NCBI RefSeq assembly: GCF_026247885.1
Contig: NZ_CP110921.1
Span: forward strand, 1,917,001-1,981,000
DNA length: 64,000 nt
Direction of reading: 5' to 3'
Origin: Methylococcus mesophilus
Lineage (GTDB): Bacteria > Pseudomonadota > Gammaproteobacteria > Methylococcales > Methylococcaceae
This document shows, piece after piece, positions 1 through 8,458 of this stretch. A program made the translations under genes and the position numbers. A model generated the notes under the pieces. It saw only the letters and a program-made list of their open reading frames with translations. It made no database searches and was not told the DNA's origin. How positions within the stretch are numbered: the stretch's first letter is position 1; every line of letters begins with the position of its first letter.

Positions 1-2
1 TG

Positions 3-893
3 ACCGCCGGCCTCGGCGTGGCCGCGTTGATGTGGTGGAATCCGGTCGGCTGGGTTGCGCTCGGGACGGCATTGGCGATCGCCGGCGGCGTGGCAGCAAC
101 GACCGCCAGTGCGGTCGAGCTTACCGCATCCTACAGCGGCGCCACATCCCTGGAGCAGGATGCTGAGATGAACCGGGCGATCTCGGCAACCCTCGGGTAC
201 AGCTCGCCCGGCGGAGTCATCGGGAGTGTGTTGGGCACCGTTGTCGCCGATGACCCTCAGGAGGGGTTTGCACAGGGCGCCCTGTGGGGGGGGCTGACCG
301 AAGGCGTGACCAGTCTCCCCGGCGCACTGCGCGCCGTGCCTGGACTGTGGCGCGCAGCCCTGCCCTGGACGAAATCCCTCCTGCTAACGCCATTCTGGTT
401 TTTCATGTCAGCGGGCGGCGGTGGAGGCCGTGCCCGCTCGTTGGCCCGGGTGTTCGCCGCGCAGGGCCGGATCGCATCCCGGGTTCGCAGTGTTGAGTAC
501 CTGGGTACGACGCCGCTGCTGGAGCGCGACGCCGACTGGGCTCGATTCCAGGTCTTTGCAACCCGAACCCGCAACGAGTCCGTCTTCCGAATTACCTATG
601 CGAACGGCCAGCAGCGGATCGTGCTCGCCGACCGCGCCCAGCCGACCGGCCGGGCAATCTTGGAAGCCAAATACGGCGACATGGGCCAGATGTGGAACCC
701 GACCCGTGAGGCCCACATCATCGGCCAAGCCAACAACTACCTCGACATAGCCACGGTGACCGGCGGCAGGGTCGGCTACCTCGTCAGCACCGAACGCGGC
801 GCGTATCGACTCACGCAGCGATTCGGGCTGGAGTTCCCGGCGGAGATGGCGTCGGGGCAGCTGTGGATCGACTGGGTGCCGTGGCGGCGGTAG
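3..893 (+). CDS. polymorphic toxin C-terminal part with REase-fold toxin domain (5' end outside window)
   Basis: The frame is open to the first base, so this is the C-terminal 296 residues of a longer protein. A glycine/alanine-rich hydrophobic stretch (WWNPVGWVALGTALAIAGG onward) resembles the region that precedes the toxin tip in Rhs or other polymorphic toxins. The last ~130 residues contain LADRAQ, then EAKYG and a Q-containing helix (HIIGQANNYLD), the D...ExK...Q arrangement of restriction-endonuclease-fold toxins (Tox-REase group). The inferred role is a nuclease delivered to rival cells. No immunity gene is visible in the 755 bases that follow. The fold is inferred from motifs; the delivery route cannot be seen. 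Confidence 0.6.
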   Translation, partial: TAGLGVAALMWWNPVGWVALGTALAIAGGVAATTASAVELTASYSGATSLEQDAEMNRAISATLGYSSPGGVIGSVLGTVVADDPQEGFAQGALWGGLTEGVTSLPGALRAVPGLWRAALPWTKSLLLTPFWFFMSAGGGGGRARSLARVFAAQGRIASRVRSVEYLGTTPLLERDADWARFQVFATRTRNESVFRITYANGQQRIVLADRAQPTGRAILEAKYGDMGQMWNPTREAHIIGQANNYLDIATVTGGRVGYLVSTERGAYRLTQRFGLEFPAEMASGQLWIDWVPWRR

Positions 894-1344
894 ACGCCCA
901 CGGTCTGCATCCGAAATAGGTTCTGCAACCACGCCCGTCAGCAATGTTTGCGTAGGTTCCACGTAATTCAAACCGCCTCCGTCAGCCAGTCTTTAATTTG
1001 TATCATTTGCGCCCGCTACCGCGCTCTCTAATGCTATACCGTACCTGAGCTGTAAGCGGACTGCGTCCTTGCAACGCGCGCAATCCTACCTTTGGGCTTC
1101 CCTGCAATCCATCCCGACAAGGTGCCGGCGGCGTCCGTGCCGTCTGAGCTTGTGCTAATCGCCCACCGGCGAGCGGAGGCGGCGGGTGCTTGTGCCCCGC
1201 CGGTCCGGTCTACGCAAGGGGCGCGGGCTGTCGTGCCCGCCTAGTCTGACCGGCCGGCCCGGCTGCGCCCAGCGGGCCAGAAGGGCGCTATCCTTGCCTA
1301 AACCCGACCGGCTTCCCTGCCCGCCGCGCAATCTTTCATTTTTG

Positions 1345-1370
1345 ATCCCCCCAAGCCCCCACGGGGGGAT
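1345..1370. repeat. inverted repeat, 8-bp stem
   Basis: Perfect stem ATCCCCCC...GGGGGGAT with a 10-base loop. It could form a strong hairpin in RNA. There is no T tract on either side, so a plain intrinsic terminator is not supported. Confidence 0.5.
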
Positions 1371-1606
1371 GTCGGCATATCCATGTGCCACTAACGGTGC
1401 ATGGGTCCCCAAAACAAAAAAACCGAAAAGAGAGAAAAAGCCTCGGTTGTTGCCAGGGCTGCGCGCGCAAGGGGTACGCTTCGCCAGTCGGGGGCGGCGG
1501 TTCTGTGCCGCGCATGACGATCCTGCGTGCCTGGATTCAATCGGTGGCTCTTCGGGGTGAGTTGACGGCGATCGACCCGCGAAGCTTGCCAAACAATGGG
1601 CATATT

Positions 1607-1624
1607 GATTACCGTACGGAAATC
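1607..1624. promoter_or_regulatory. palindromic operator candidate upstream of umuD
   Basis: GATTACCGTACGGAAATC is an 18-base palindrome with one mismatched pair. It ends 24 bases before the umuD ATG. umuDC operons are normally controlled by LexA, and this site is not the enterobacterial CTG-N10-CAG box, so it may be a different LexA class or another repressor site. Confidence 0.45.
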
Positions 1625-1648
1625 ATAAGCAGCGACTCGGTCTTCCCC

Positions 1649-2239
1649 ATGACTTCGATTCCTCGCGGCGGACTCCGCCCCGGCGCCGGCCGCCCGCGTG
1701 GCACCGGCGCCTTCGGCGAACCGACCACCCCTGTACGCATCCCCGAAAGCCGCTTGGCCGAGGTGCGGACGCTCATTGCTCGCCCTCGCCGGCCTGCCGC
1801 ACCGGAACTTGAATGGACAGGTGAACCGGACGCCAGCGCGCCGGGCTTGAGTCTTCCGCTGTTCGCCTCCCGCATCCAGGCCGGGTTTCCGTCTCCGGCG
1901 GATGATTACGTCGAAGGCAAGCTGGACCTCAACCAGCACCTGATCCGCAATCCGCCCGCCACCTTCTTCCTGCGGGTGCAGGGTGAATCCATGCTGGGGG
2001 CTGGGATTCATCCCGGCGATCTGCTAGTGGTGGATCGCTCGATCGAGCCCAAGCACGGGGCGGTGGTCATCGCGGTGGTGGATGGCGAGCTGACGGTCAA
2101 GCGCTTGTGGCTGGCGACACCGGAGCGGGTCGAGCTGCGCGCCGAGAACCCGGCCTATGCGCCGATCGTGATCGGCGAATTCCAGCAGTTCGAGCTGTGG
2201 GGCGTGGTCACCAGCGTGATTCATCCGCTGCTGCCATGA
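1649..2239 (+). CDS. umuD: UmuD-like self-cleaving SOS protein (S24 peptidase)
   Basis: This 196-residue protein belongs to the LexA/UmuD S24 family. After RecA-stimulated self-cleavage UmuD binds UmuC to form the translesion polymerase. The N-terminal arm [12 protein letters not shown] is typical of UmuD relatives. An Ala78-Gly79 bond ([10 protein letters not shown]) fits the cleavage site, Ser114 (GESMLG) the nucleophile and Lys151 (GELTVKRL) the general base. The ATG at 1649 is chosen because the family starts just before the GRP motif; the frame runs further upstream without homology. The arm before the cleavage site is longer than in E. coli UmuD (about 78 versus 24 residues). Its stop overlaps umuC by ATGA, so translation is coupled. 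Confidence 0.88.
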   Translation: MTSIPRGGLRPGAGRPRGTGAFGEPTTPVRIPESRLAEVRTLIARPRRPAAPELEWTGEPDASAPGLSLPLFASRIQAGFPSPADDYVEGKLDLNQHLIRNPPATFFLRVQGESMLGAGIHPGDLLVVDRSIEPKHGAVVIAVVDGELTVKRLWLATPERVELRAENPAYAPIVIGEFQQFELWGVVTSVIHPLLP

Positions 2240-3519
2240 GCGTTTTCGCCCTGGTCGACTGCAACAACTTCTACGTCTCCTGCGAGCGGGTGTTCGATCC
2301 GAAGCTGGAAGGCCGGCCAGTGGTGGTGCTGTCCAACAATGACGGATGCGTGGTCGCTCGATCGCCCGAGGTGAAGGCGCTCGGCGTGCCGATGGGTGCG
2401 CCGTGGTTCCAATATCAGACCCTGGCCCGCAAGCAGCGCATCGTGGCGCTGTCCAGCAATTACGCCCTGTACGCCGACCTGTCCGACCGGGTCATGCGCA
2501 TCCTGGCCGATCTCAGCCCGGCCCATGAGGTGTATTCCATCGACGAATGTTTCTGCGACTGGCGCGGCCTGGCCGGCGTGGATCTGATCGAGTACGGCCA
2601 ACGGACCCGGCAGCGCATCCGCCAGTGGGTGGGCCTACCCGTATGTGTCGGACTCGGTCCGACCAAGACCCTCGCCAAGCTAGCTAACCATGTGGCGAAG
2701 AAGCAGCCGCAGCATGACAGCGTGTTCGACATCGCCCGGCTGACCGAAACCGAGCGCACGGAGCTGCTCGACCGCATTGCCGTCGGCGAAGTCTGGGGAG
2801 TCGGTCGCCGGATCGAAGAACGCTTGCGGGAACAAGGCATCACCACAGTACGGGCGCTGCGCGATGCCGATACTCGCATGATCCGCGCCCGTTACGGCGT
2901 GGTGTTGGAACGCACCGTGCGCGAACTGCGCGGCAGCTCCTGTCTGCCGCTGGAAGCCGTCACGCCCCCGCGAAAACAAATCCTCTGCTCGCGTTCCTTC
3001 GGCCAACGGGTGGAAGACCTCGACTCACTGCGCCAGGCCGTCACCGCCTACACTGCGCGGGCCGCCGAGAAATTGCGCCGGCAGGGCTCGAGTGCCGGGG
3101 CCATCCAGGTATTCATCGAAACCAACCGCTTCAACGATGAGCCCCGCTACGCCGCCCAGCGCACCATCCCGCTCGCCACGCCCACGGCAGACACGCACCG
3201 CCTCCTGCATGCCGCCCACCACGCCCTGGTGGACATCTACCGCCCCGGTTACCGCTACCAAAAGGCCGGGGTCATCCTGCTCGACCTCGACCCCGCAGAA
3301 AACGCCCAGCGCGATTGCTTCGCCAGCCTCGCCGCCGACGCAATCGACCCTGCCCGCGCCAAACTCATGTCCGCCATCGACGCCATCAACCGCAACCACG
3401 GCCGCGGCGCCCTGCGCTGGGCCGCCGAAGGCTACACCCGCCCGTGGGCGATGCGCACCGACCGGCGGACGCAGGGCTACACTACGCGTTGGAACGAGTT
3501 GGCGACGGCGAGGGCTTGA
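2236..3519 (+). CDS. umuC: Y-family DNA polymerase V catalytic subunit
   Basis: UmuC is the error-prone Y-family polymerase that copies across lesions during the SOS response. The 427 residues match the usual UmuC length (about 420). The N-terminal metal site appears as [17 protein letters not shown], with the palm motif VYSIDE at 99-104 supplying the other acidic residues. A helix-hairpin-helix stretch ([21 protein letters not shown]) and the little-finger domain follow. The ATG overlaps the umuD stop. No interruption is seen. Confidence 0.93.
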   Translation: MSVFALVDCNNFYVSCERVFDPKLEGRPVVVLSNNDGCVVARSPEVKALGVPMGAPWFQYQTLARKQRIVALSSNYALYADLSDRVMRILADLSPAHEVYSIDECFCDWRGLAGVDLIEYGQRTRQRIRQWVGLPVCVGLGPTKTLAKLANHVAKKQPQHDSVFDIARLTETERTELLDRIAVGEVWGVGRRIEERLREQGITTVRALRDADTRMIRARYGVVLERTVRELRGSSCLPLEAVTPPRKQILCSRSFGQRVEDLDSLRQAVTAYTARAAEKLRRQGSSAGAIQVFIETNRFNDEPRYAAQRTIPLATPTADTHRLLHAAHHALVDIYRPGYRYQKAGVILLDLDPAENAQRDCFASLAADAIDPARAKLMSAIDAINRNHGRGALRWAAEGYTRPWAMRTDRRTQGYTTRWNELATARA

Positions 3520-3564
3520 GGCCAATGGATCAGCTCACAAAAATCATCATTCAGTGGAGCAAAA

Positions 3565-3879
3565 GTGGCAAAAAAAGGCTTATCGATGGATTCGTTCTGT
3601 ACCTGGGATGGCGAAACCTTAGTGCTGAATATTCTCGGACAACCGAGCGCAAAGCAGGATGCGATTGGCAAAGCCAAAGGCAATCAGCTCAAAGTAAGCG
3701 TGACTGCCGCGCCGGTAGGAGGCAAAGCGACCGACCATATGGTTCGCTTCTTGGCAAAGGAGTTCGGAGTAGCAACTCAGGATATCGAAGTTGTTTTTGG
3801 CCGGTACAACGTCAATAAGCAGCTACGCATCAAGTCTCCCAAGAAACTACCGTCTGTAATCGACAAGCAACTGCCCTGA
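3565..3879 (+). CDS. YggU-family protein (DUF167)
   Basis: This 104-residue protein of the DUF167/YggU family is of unknown function. The diagnostic region is VSVTAAPVGGKATDHMVRFLAKEFGV followed by an RxxNKQLRI strand. Start choice is uncertain: GTG at 3565 has GGAG five bases upstream, while ATG at 3586 (MDSFCTWDG) gives a length closer to other YggU proteins. It lies between umuC and the recombinase cassette, so it is probably the last host gene before the prophage. That boundary is inferred from gene content only. Confidence 0.8.
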   Translation: MAKKGLSMDSFCTWDGETLVLNILGQPSAKQDAIGKAKGNQLKVSVTAAPVGGKATDHMVRFLAKEFGVATQDIEVVFGRYNVNKQLRIKSPKKLPSVIDKQLP

Positions 3880-4000
3880 TAGACGGCACCTAGGCCGCAT
3901 AAGGTTCAGCCGAGCCCGGATTACGATGAGCGCCTTGTTTCAACCACTGAGCAAGACCGAAAACAGGTCGGTTCGGCTAGCCGGTTTGGGCCAAATACCG

Positions 4001-4483
4001 TTAATCTGGGCGCGCTAAAATCTCTACCCTCTGCGCTTGCCAGTCCAGCGAGAAAGGACTCCGGCACCGACTCTCCGACACCCGCCCGCCTCCCTTCCCC
4101 GCCAAGCAAGCCTCTACGATCTCCGGCGCCAACTGCACCAGCCGCCCCACCCTGCTTGCCTGGCTCAGGTCGAGGCCTTCGGCATTGGCGATTTCACTGA
4201 GCGATTCGAACTTTCCCTCGTCCAACAACCGCTGCCAGAAGTGGGCCAATCCAAGGGCGCGGATGAGCGGCGTGTCCTGCTCGGCTCTGCGCTTTTCGAC
4301 TTCCTGCCTGGCTTCTTCTCGGAATGCGGCCGGCGTGCCCAGTGGCGTGATAACCTCCCGCTTCACCCCACGCTTGACCAATGTCCAGGGGAGGAAGGTT
4401 TCGAGCCTCACTCCGTCCGCGGGGCTTGGGATCGTCGTTGTAACTGGACGGCCGGTGATCCGGCCTTGGCTTTTTCGGGGCAT
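4001..4483 (-). CDS. recombinase-cassette small protein with ParB-like HTH (copy 2)
   Basis: This 160-residue protein is the last of five leftward genes. It starts with MPRKSQGRITGRPV. An in-frame ATG 36 bases upstream (4519) would overlap the previous gene. The middle reads ALGLAHFWQRLLDEGKFES, then SEIANAEGLDLSQASRVGRL and a LAPEIVEACLAG segment. This resembles the helix-turn-helix of ParB/KorB proteins and matches the neighbouring 118-residue protein segment by segment, so the two look like diverged copies. Such proteins accompany serine recombinases of this type, but their role is not established. A DNA-binding accessory role (directionality or site choice) is my inference. Confidence 0.7.
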   Translation of the reverse strand: MPRKSQGRITGRPVTTTIPSPADGVRLETFLPWTLVKRGVKREVITPLGTPAAFREEARQEVEKRRAEQDTPLIRALGLAHFWQRLLDEGKFESLSEIANAEGLDLSQASRVGRLVQLAPEIVEACLAGKGGGRVSESRCRSPFSLDWQAQRVEILARPD

Positions 4484-4493
4484 GGGATGCGTC

Positions 4494-4850
4494 TCACTCG
4501 AACCTGTCGATGGTCTCACGCTGGGCTTCCCAGTCCAGCGGCAGTCGATGGCGTTTCAGCCATCGTTGGGTCAGCGTCCGTGGCTGGTGCCCTGCCAGAC
4601 AGCGCTCCACTTGCTCCGGCGCCAACAGGGCCAGCCGGAGCACGTGCGATACGCTCGGCGGCGTCAGTCCTTCCCGTTCCGCCAACTCGGCGCAACTGTG
4701 CACGACACCGGTGTCCAGCAGGTGCTGCCAGTACATGGCTCGGCCGATCGAGATGAGCAGGCCGGGGTCGTGAGCCGTTCGCTGAGTGTTCACCAGGTGC
4801 CACTGCCGCCGCCGCAAGCAAAACGGTACCAGGGTTTCGGGGTTGTCCAT
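4494..4850 (-). CDS. recombinase-cassette small protein with ParB-like HTH (copy 1)
   Basis: This 118-residue protein has an ATG that overlaps the stop of the serine recombinase (ATGA), so it is translationally coupled. It contains AMYWQHLLDTGVVHS, SCAELAEREGLTPPSVSHVL and LAPEQVERCLAG. The AELAEREGLTPPSVS stretch looks like the helix-turn-helix of ParB/KorB. It is a shorter paralogue of the next gene. The function is unknown; DNA binding alongside the recombinase is inferred. Confidence 0.72.
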   Translation of the reverse strand: MDNPETLVPFCLRRRQWHLVNTQRTAHDPGLLISIGRAMYWQHLLDTGVVHSCAELAEREGLTPPSVSHVLRLALLAPEQVERCLAGHQPRTLTQRWLKRHRLPLDWEAQRETIDRFE

Positions 4851-6247
4851 CAGGCCACCGCCTCCATTTCTATCAGTTCTGCCCCGATCGTTTTAGGCGT
4901 GAACTCACCCAGCAGCGCCTTCCAACCCAGCGCCCGCCAGCGGATCCTGAGACCACCCTCGGCGAGCTCGACCCGCTCGATCATGAGCTGGACGATGCGG
5001 TGCCGTTCGGCTGGGAACAGCTGTTCCCAGACGCTGCCGAGCTGGCCCACGGCAACCACAACCTGGGCTTCGTCGAGGTCGGCCGTTTGCGCCTGCACCG
5101 CCAGCCATATAGCCGCAATGGCTTCGGGACTGGCCAGGACGGTCCGGATCTGGGCGAGGGTGGCCGCTTCGATTTCTTCCGCAGGCAGCCGGACGCTGGT
5201 CTTGTGGCCGGCGCCGAAACGCGCTTCGGCCTTGGAGAAGTAATAGCGGTATTGGCGGCCGTTTTTCCGCACGTAGGTCGGGTACATCTTTTCGCCCTCG
5301 GTGTCGTAGAGCAGGCCGCGCAGCAGCGCGTCGGTTCGCTCCCGCTGCCGGGTTTCGGTGGCACGGCTGCGGGCATCCCGGGCCAGGACTGCGTGAACAG
5401 CGTCCCACAAAGTGGCTTCGATAATTGCCGGGTGGGCGCCGGGATGCCAACTGCCCTTGTGGGAGATTTCGCCGAGATAGATCCGGTTGCGCAGCAGGTG
5501 GTGCAGGTGTTTCTTGTCGATCCGGGCGCCGGGGCGGTGCCTGCCGTCCTGGGTGGTCCAGGCCTTGGTGGTGATGCCTTCGGCATTCAGCGCCGCGGCG
5601 ATCCGGGTGGTCGAACCGACGCTGAGCATGTCCTTGAAGATCCGGCGGACGATGGCGGCCTCGTTTTCGTTGACCACCAGTTGCCGATCCCTGACGTCAT
5701 AGCCCAAGGGCGGTACCCCGCCCATCCACAGCCCCTTGCGCTTGGCCGCGGCGATCTTGTCGCGGATGCGCTCGCCGGTGACTTCGCGTTCGAACTGGGC
5801 GAAGGACAACAACACGTTCAGCATCAGCCGTCCCATCGAGGTGGTGGTGTTGAACTGCTGGGTGACCGAGACAAAGGACACGCCCTGGCGCTCGAACACT
5901 TCGACCATGCGGGAGAAATCCGCCAGGCTCCGGGTCAGCCGGTCGATCTTGTACACCACCACGATGTCGATCCGGCCGGCCTCGATGTCGGACAGCAGAC
6001 GCTTGAGCCCCGGCCGCTCGGTGTTGCCGCCGGAGTAGCCGGGATCGTCGTAGTCGTCAGCGACCGGGATCCAGCCTTCGATCCGCTGGCTGGCGATGTA
6101 GGCGTGGCCGGCTTCCTTCTGGGCGTCGATGGAGTTGAACTCCTGGTCCAACCGTTCATCGGAGGACACCCGGCAGTAGACGGCACAGCGTTGGCGGGGC
6201 TTGGACGGGGCGCCGGTTTGCACTTCCATACGGTTCGATGCCCTCAT
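4850..6247 (-). CDS. large serine recombinase, probable prophage integrase
   Basis: This 465-residue site-specific recombinase of the resolvase/invertase superfamily would cut and rejoin DNA through a 5'-phosphoserine. The catalytic domain starts with AVYCRVSSDE (nucleophile Ser28 in the YxRVS motif), followed by DDYDDPGYSGG and the DxLxR region VVYKIDRLTRSLADFS. The central recombinase domain follows (GGVPPLGYDV, IVRRIFKDML), then a zinc-ribbon-like region that lacks clear cysteine pairs. The first ATG overlaps the DUF2924 stop by ATGA. As the only integrase-type enzyme in the window it is the likely prophage integrase. An attachment site could not be identified. Confidence 0.88.
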   Translation of the reverse strand: MRASNRMEVQTGAPSKPRQRCAVYCRVSSDERLDQEFNSIDAQKEAGHAYIASQRIEGWIPVADDYDDPGYSGGNTERPGLKRLLSDIEAGRIDIVVVYKIDRLTRSLADFSRMVEVFERQGVSFVSVTQQFNTTTSMGRLMLNVLLSFAQFEREVTGERIRDKIAAAKRKGLWMGGVPPLGYDVRDRQLVVNENEAAIVRRIFKDMLSVGSTTRIAAALNAEGITTKAWTTQDGRHRPGARIDKKHLHHLLRNRIYLGEISHKGSWHPGAHPAIIEATLWDAVHAVLARDARSRATETRQRERTDALLRGLLYDTEGEKMYPTYVRKNGRQYRYYFSKAEARFGAGHKTSVRLPAEEIEAATLAQIRTVLASPEAIAAIWLAVQAQTADLDEAQVVVAVGQLGSVWEQLFPAERHRIVQLMIERVELAEGGLRIRWRALGWKALLGEFTPKTIGAELIEMEAVA

Positions 6248-6696
6248 GTCCCCTCCCCGGCTTGGCGCAGGCCGAAGAAGAGCGGGCCGGACCAGGCGGT
6301 GCCGGTGATGTGGCGCGCTACCGCGGTCAGGCTCTTGAACGATTGCCCGGCATAGTCGAACTGCCCTTCGGCAGTGACAGTGACCTTGTGGTCCTGCTCG
6401 CCCCATTCCCGCACCAGCACCGTGCCGGGCGGCAGGTGAATCGCTGGCGACACCCGCCGGGACTTGATCTTCGAGTGGCGCTGGCCGATCAGCTCGAGGC
6501 GCCGGCGGGTCTCGGGCGCGAGGCCGCCGTAGGCGGCTTCCTGAATCTTGTAGGCGATGCGGGATTCCAGGTAGTTCCGGTTGGGATGGGTGGGGCGGCG
6601 CGGGAAATACTTGTCCCACAGCGCCCAGAGGTCTTTGATCGGCAGGTTCGAGAGCGAGGCCACTTGGGCCGCCACCGAGAGTTTCAAGTCGTTCAT
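6244..6696 (-). CDS. DUF2924 family protein
   Basis: This 150-residue protein carries the DUF2924 pattern: ASLSNLPIKDLWALWDKYF, then RNYLESRIAYKIQEAAYGGL, and later LPPGTVLVREWGEQDHKVTV with a Y-x-G-x-x-FKSLTAVARHITG segment. The function is unknown. DUF2924 genes are regularly found directly upstream of this class of serine recombinase, as here, where stop and start overlap by ATGA. The ATG also overlaps the stop of the upstream 69-codon gene (TAATG). A role as DNA-binding helper of recombination is inferred from context only. Confidence 0.85.
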   Translation of the reverse strand: MNDLKLSVAAQVASLSNLPIKDLWALWDKYFPRRPTHPNRNYLESRIAYKIQEAAYGGLAPETRRRLELIGQRHSKIKSRRVSPAIHLPPGTVLVREWGEQDHKVTVTAEGQFDYAGQSFKSLTAVARHITGTAWSGPLFFGLRQAGEGT

Positions 6697-6905
6697 TACA
6701 CACGCTCCGGTTGAGAGGGAGTGGTATGGACGCGCTTCCCGGCCAGTAAGCCAAGGTCCAACCCGGTCTTTTTCTCGGATTCTTTCTGGAGCGTGCGGAC
6801 AATCGCAGCGGCCAGGATCGTAGTGATCTCGTGGGCGCGTTGGGCGGGGGAGAGACGTTCGGGCGACGGGAAGGATGGCATCGTCATCGGCAACTCAACA
6901 ATCAT
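6696..6905 (-). CDS. small hypothetical protein, first gene of recombinase cassette
   Basis: This 69-residue protein contains one long predicted helix (RAHEITTILAAAIVRTLQKESEKKTGLDLG). Its stop codon overlaps the DUF2924 start, which supports it as a real member of the five-gene unit. I do not recognise a family. It could be a small regulator. Confidence 0.55.
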   Translation of the reverse strand: MIVELPMTMPSFPSPERLSPAQRAHEITTILAAAIVRTLQKESEKKTGLDLGLLAGKRVHTTPSQPERV

Positions 6906-7104
6906 TTGGCACGAAAGGGATGCCTACCAGTCTCCGTCACAACCCGATCGCCGCACCATCCCGAGATTTCGAAGGTCTACGGGTCGTTGCAGGCCATTGC
7001 AAAAACTAGTCGAATTTTTCGGCTCGGAAACCGCTGTGGAGGGTGCTTTCGACGACCTGGCAGCCCAGGTTTCGACACCAGAACTTGATGTGATAAAAAA
7101 CCTG

Positions 7105-8016
7105 CTATCGCCTGAAGCGTCCCTGGCGGATGGCTGAATCCATCCGCTCGGCCGGATCGTCGTCCTCCTCCTCTTCACGCTGCCAGCGCGGCTCGGCCTT
7201 CGGCATCAGCAGGAGAGCGAGCGTGTAGTCGTAGTGCTCGTTGACGAAGGTCAATTCTGTCAATGGCATGTCCCTGGGCTCCTTGGGAAACCAGGTCTTG
7301 GCCGAGAGGCTCCCTTCCTGAATCGGAATGCCGCCATTGTGGCCATGGGCCAGCGACTCGAGGGGAACGGCATAGGTGCGCTTGCGAGTGGCGAATACCG
7401 CACCCGACTTGAAGGCTGCCTGATTTGAGCGCGCCCACAACAAATGATCATCACGGACGGCGACGAGCACCGCCCGGTTTTCGGCGATCTCGATCCATTT
7501 CAAGGCAGCCGCCGTCAGCGAAACGCCGTAGCGCTCGGCGCAGTGGGCCAGCAACTCGAAGGAAATACGCTCCTTGCCGATCTGCTGCCGGAAGTCGTCC
7601 AAAGGCATCAGGAGGTAAGACGCGAACGTGTCCGCTTCGGTTTCGAGCTGTCGCTCTTCGGCATCCCATTCCTCCATGTCCTGTTGGCTGCAGCTGAAGA
7701 GCTCCTGCCGGTCGCGGTGCAGCAGGTAATGGCCGAATTCATGAGCCAGCGTAAAACGGATCCGCCCCCTGGACCGGACTGCCGAGTTGTAGACGATTTT
7801 CCATTGGGTCTTGCTGGGATGGGCCGCTAGCATGCCTTCGAACCCAGGTAGATCGGCGCCCTTGATCTGGGTGATCGGTGCGTGCGGGAAGCACTGTTTC
7901 GAATACTCCAGCGCCAGTGCCTCCACATCGACCGGAAACCGTTCGCGCCCCAGTACCTGCCCGAGCATCACGTTGAGCCGATTGGCCTCGGCCGTTGGCC
8001 ACTTGCGCTCGGTCAT
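7105..8016 (-). CDS. ImmA/IrrE-family metallopeptidase
   Basis: This 303-residue protein has the zinc-protease motif HEFGH at residues 92-96 inside TLAHEFGHYLLHRD, and a downstream E-x-x-A-D-x-F-A-x-x-L-L-M-P segment (ETEADTFASYLLMP) that supplies the third ligand. This is the ImmA/IrrE pattern. In ICEBs1 and several prophages ImmA cleaves the partner XRE repressor when DNA is damaged. Here the gene overlaps the stop of the XRE gene upstream by ATGA, the expected pairing. The C-terminal ~120 residues are an extension ending in an acidic run (EEEEDDD). The inferred role is induction switch of the element. Confidence 0.85.
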   Translation of the reverse strand: MTERKWPTAEANRLNVMLGQVLGRERFPVDVEALALEYSKQCFPHAPITQIKGADLPGFEGMLAAHPSKTQWKIVYNSAVRSRGRIRFTLAHEFGHYLLHRDRQELFSCSQQDMEEWDAEERQLETEADTFASYLLMPLDDFRQQIGKERISFELLAHCAERYGVSLTAAALKWIEIAENRAVLVAVRDDHLLWARSNQAAFKSGAVFATRKRTYAVPLESLAHGHNGGIPIQEGSLSAKTWFPKEPRDMPLTELTFVNEHYDYTLALLLMPKAEPRWQREEEEDDDPAERMDSAIRQGRFRR

Positions 8017-8336
8017 GGATCGTCGTCCCAGACATCGATGAGTTGCCGCAGCTTCTTCTTGGTTTCCTCCGGCATCTTCTTGTACTTCCGGAAAAAGGCC
8101 TCGTCCGCGACGGCCGCGTCGGGCGTCATTTCCTGGTCATTCATCAAGAACTCCGTCGTGACCTCCAACACGGCGGCGATTCTGGCGATCTTTTCTGCAG
8201 ACGGGTTGGGAGCCTCCTTGTTTTCGAGCTCCCAAAGATAGCTCTTGCTGGATTCGGTTAGGTCGGCAAGCTGATCCAGGCTCAGTTTCTTCTGCTTGCG
8301 CAACCCCCGGATTTTCTCACCCAAGGGCGATGGCAC
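8013..8336 (-). CDS. XRE-family repressor
   Basis: This 107-residue protein has an N-terminal Cro/CI helix-turn-helix (IRGLRKQKKLSLDQLADLTE, then SSKSYLWELENKEAPNPSAEKIARIA). The remainder is a short helical tail (FFRKYKKMPEETKKKLRQLIDVWDD). It is transcribed away from the 8553-10746 operon, and the space between holds two palindromes. Together with the overlapping ImmA-type protease gene it forms a repressor/anti-repressor pair, by analogy with ImmR/ImmA. The likely target is its own promoter and the divergent operon. Confidence 0.88.
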   Translation of the reverse strand: MPSPLGEKIRGLRKQKKLSLDQLADLTESSKSYLWELENKEAPNPSAEKIARIAAVLEVTTEFLMNDQEMTPDAAVADEAFFRKYKKMPEETKKKLRQLIDVWDDDP

Positions 8337-8387
8337 GGTGTTTCTCCTCTCGTCAGGTCAATTCATGTCACCGCAGGCGACCTTAGG

Positions 8388-8415
8388 AATATAGCACCGT
8401 GCCGAACGAATTCGT
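8388..8415 (-). promoter_or_regulatory. leftward promoter with palindrome, XRE gene
   Basis: On the minus strand TATATT (8393-8388) is a good -10. The palindrome ACGAATTCGT (8406-8415) covers the place of a poor -35. This arrangement fits an autoregulated repressor promoter. It is predicted by eye only. Confidence 0.4.
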
Positions 8416-8421
8416 ACCGGC

Positions 8422-8451
8422 TTGACAGAACATTCAGCAGCCCGCAATAAT
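8422..8451 (+). promoter_or_regulatory. rightward promoter for the 8553-10746 operon
   Basis: TTGACA at 8422-8427 and AATAAT at 8446-8451, separated by 18 bases, make the best sigma-70-like promoter in the window. Transcription would start near 8458, directly at the palindromic operator. Confidence 0.6.
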
Positions 8452-8458
8452 TCGCATC

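Larger units (their letters stand above)
894..1648. other. gene-free stretch between toxin and umuD
   Basis: About 755 bases with no convincing gene. The open frames on both strands here have no recognisable protein. It holds an 8-base inverted repeat (ATCCCCCC / GGGGGGAT at 1345-1370, 10-base loop) without a T run, an A-rich patch near 1410-1440, and the palindrome described separately just before umuD. Confidence 0.6.

Noticed and set aside
1155-1592. Overlapping open frames on both strands between toxin and umuD
   Set aside because: No ribosome site, low-complexity basic sequence, no family; left as gene-free.
1649-3519. UmuD/UmuC as part of the prophage
   Set aside because: Lies outside the recombinase cassette and next to a host-type YggU gene; not excluded, but no overlap or shared operon with phage genes supports it.
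4016-4025. Ten-base match (TAGAGATTTT, inverted) between 4016 and 20116 as attachment core
   Set aside because: A shared 10-mer is expected by chance over 64 kb; no longer identity, no tRNA end, and 20116 is inside the element.
5000-6355. 451-codon open frame on the plus strand
   Set aside because: Antisense of the serine recombinase, which has clear catalytic motifs.
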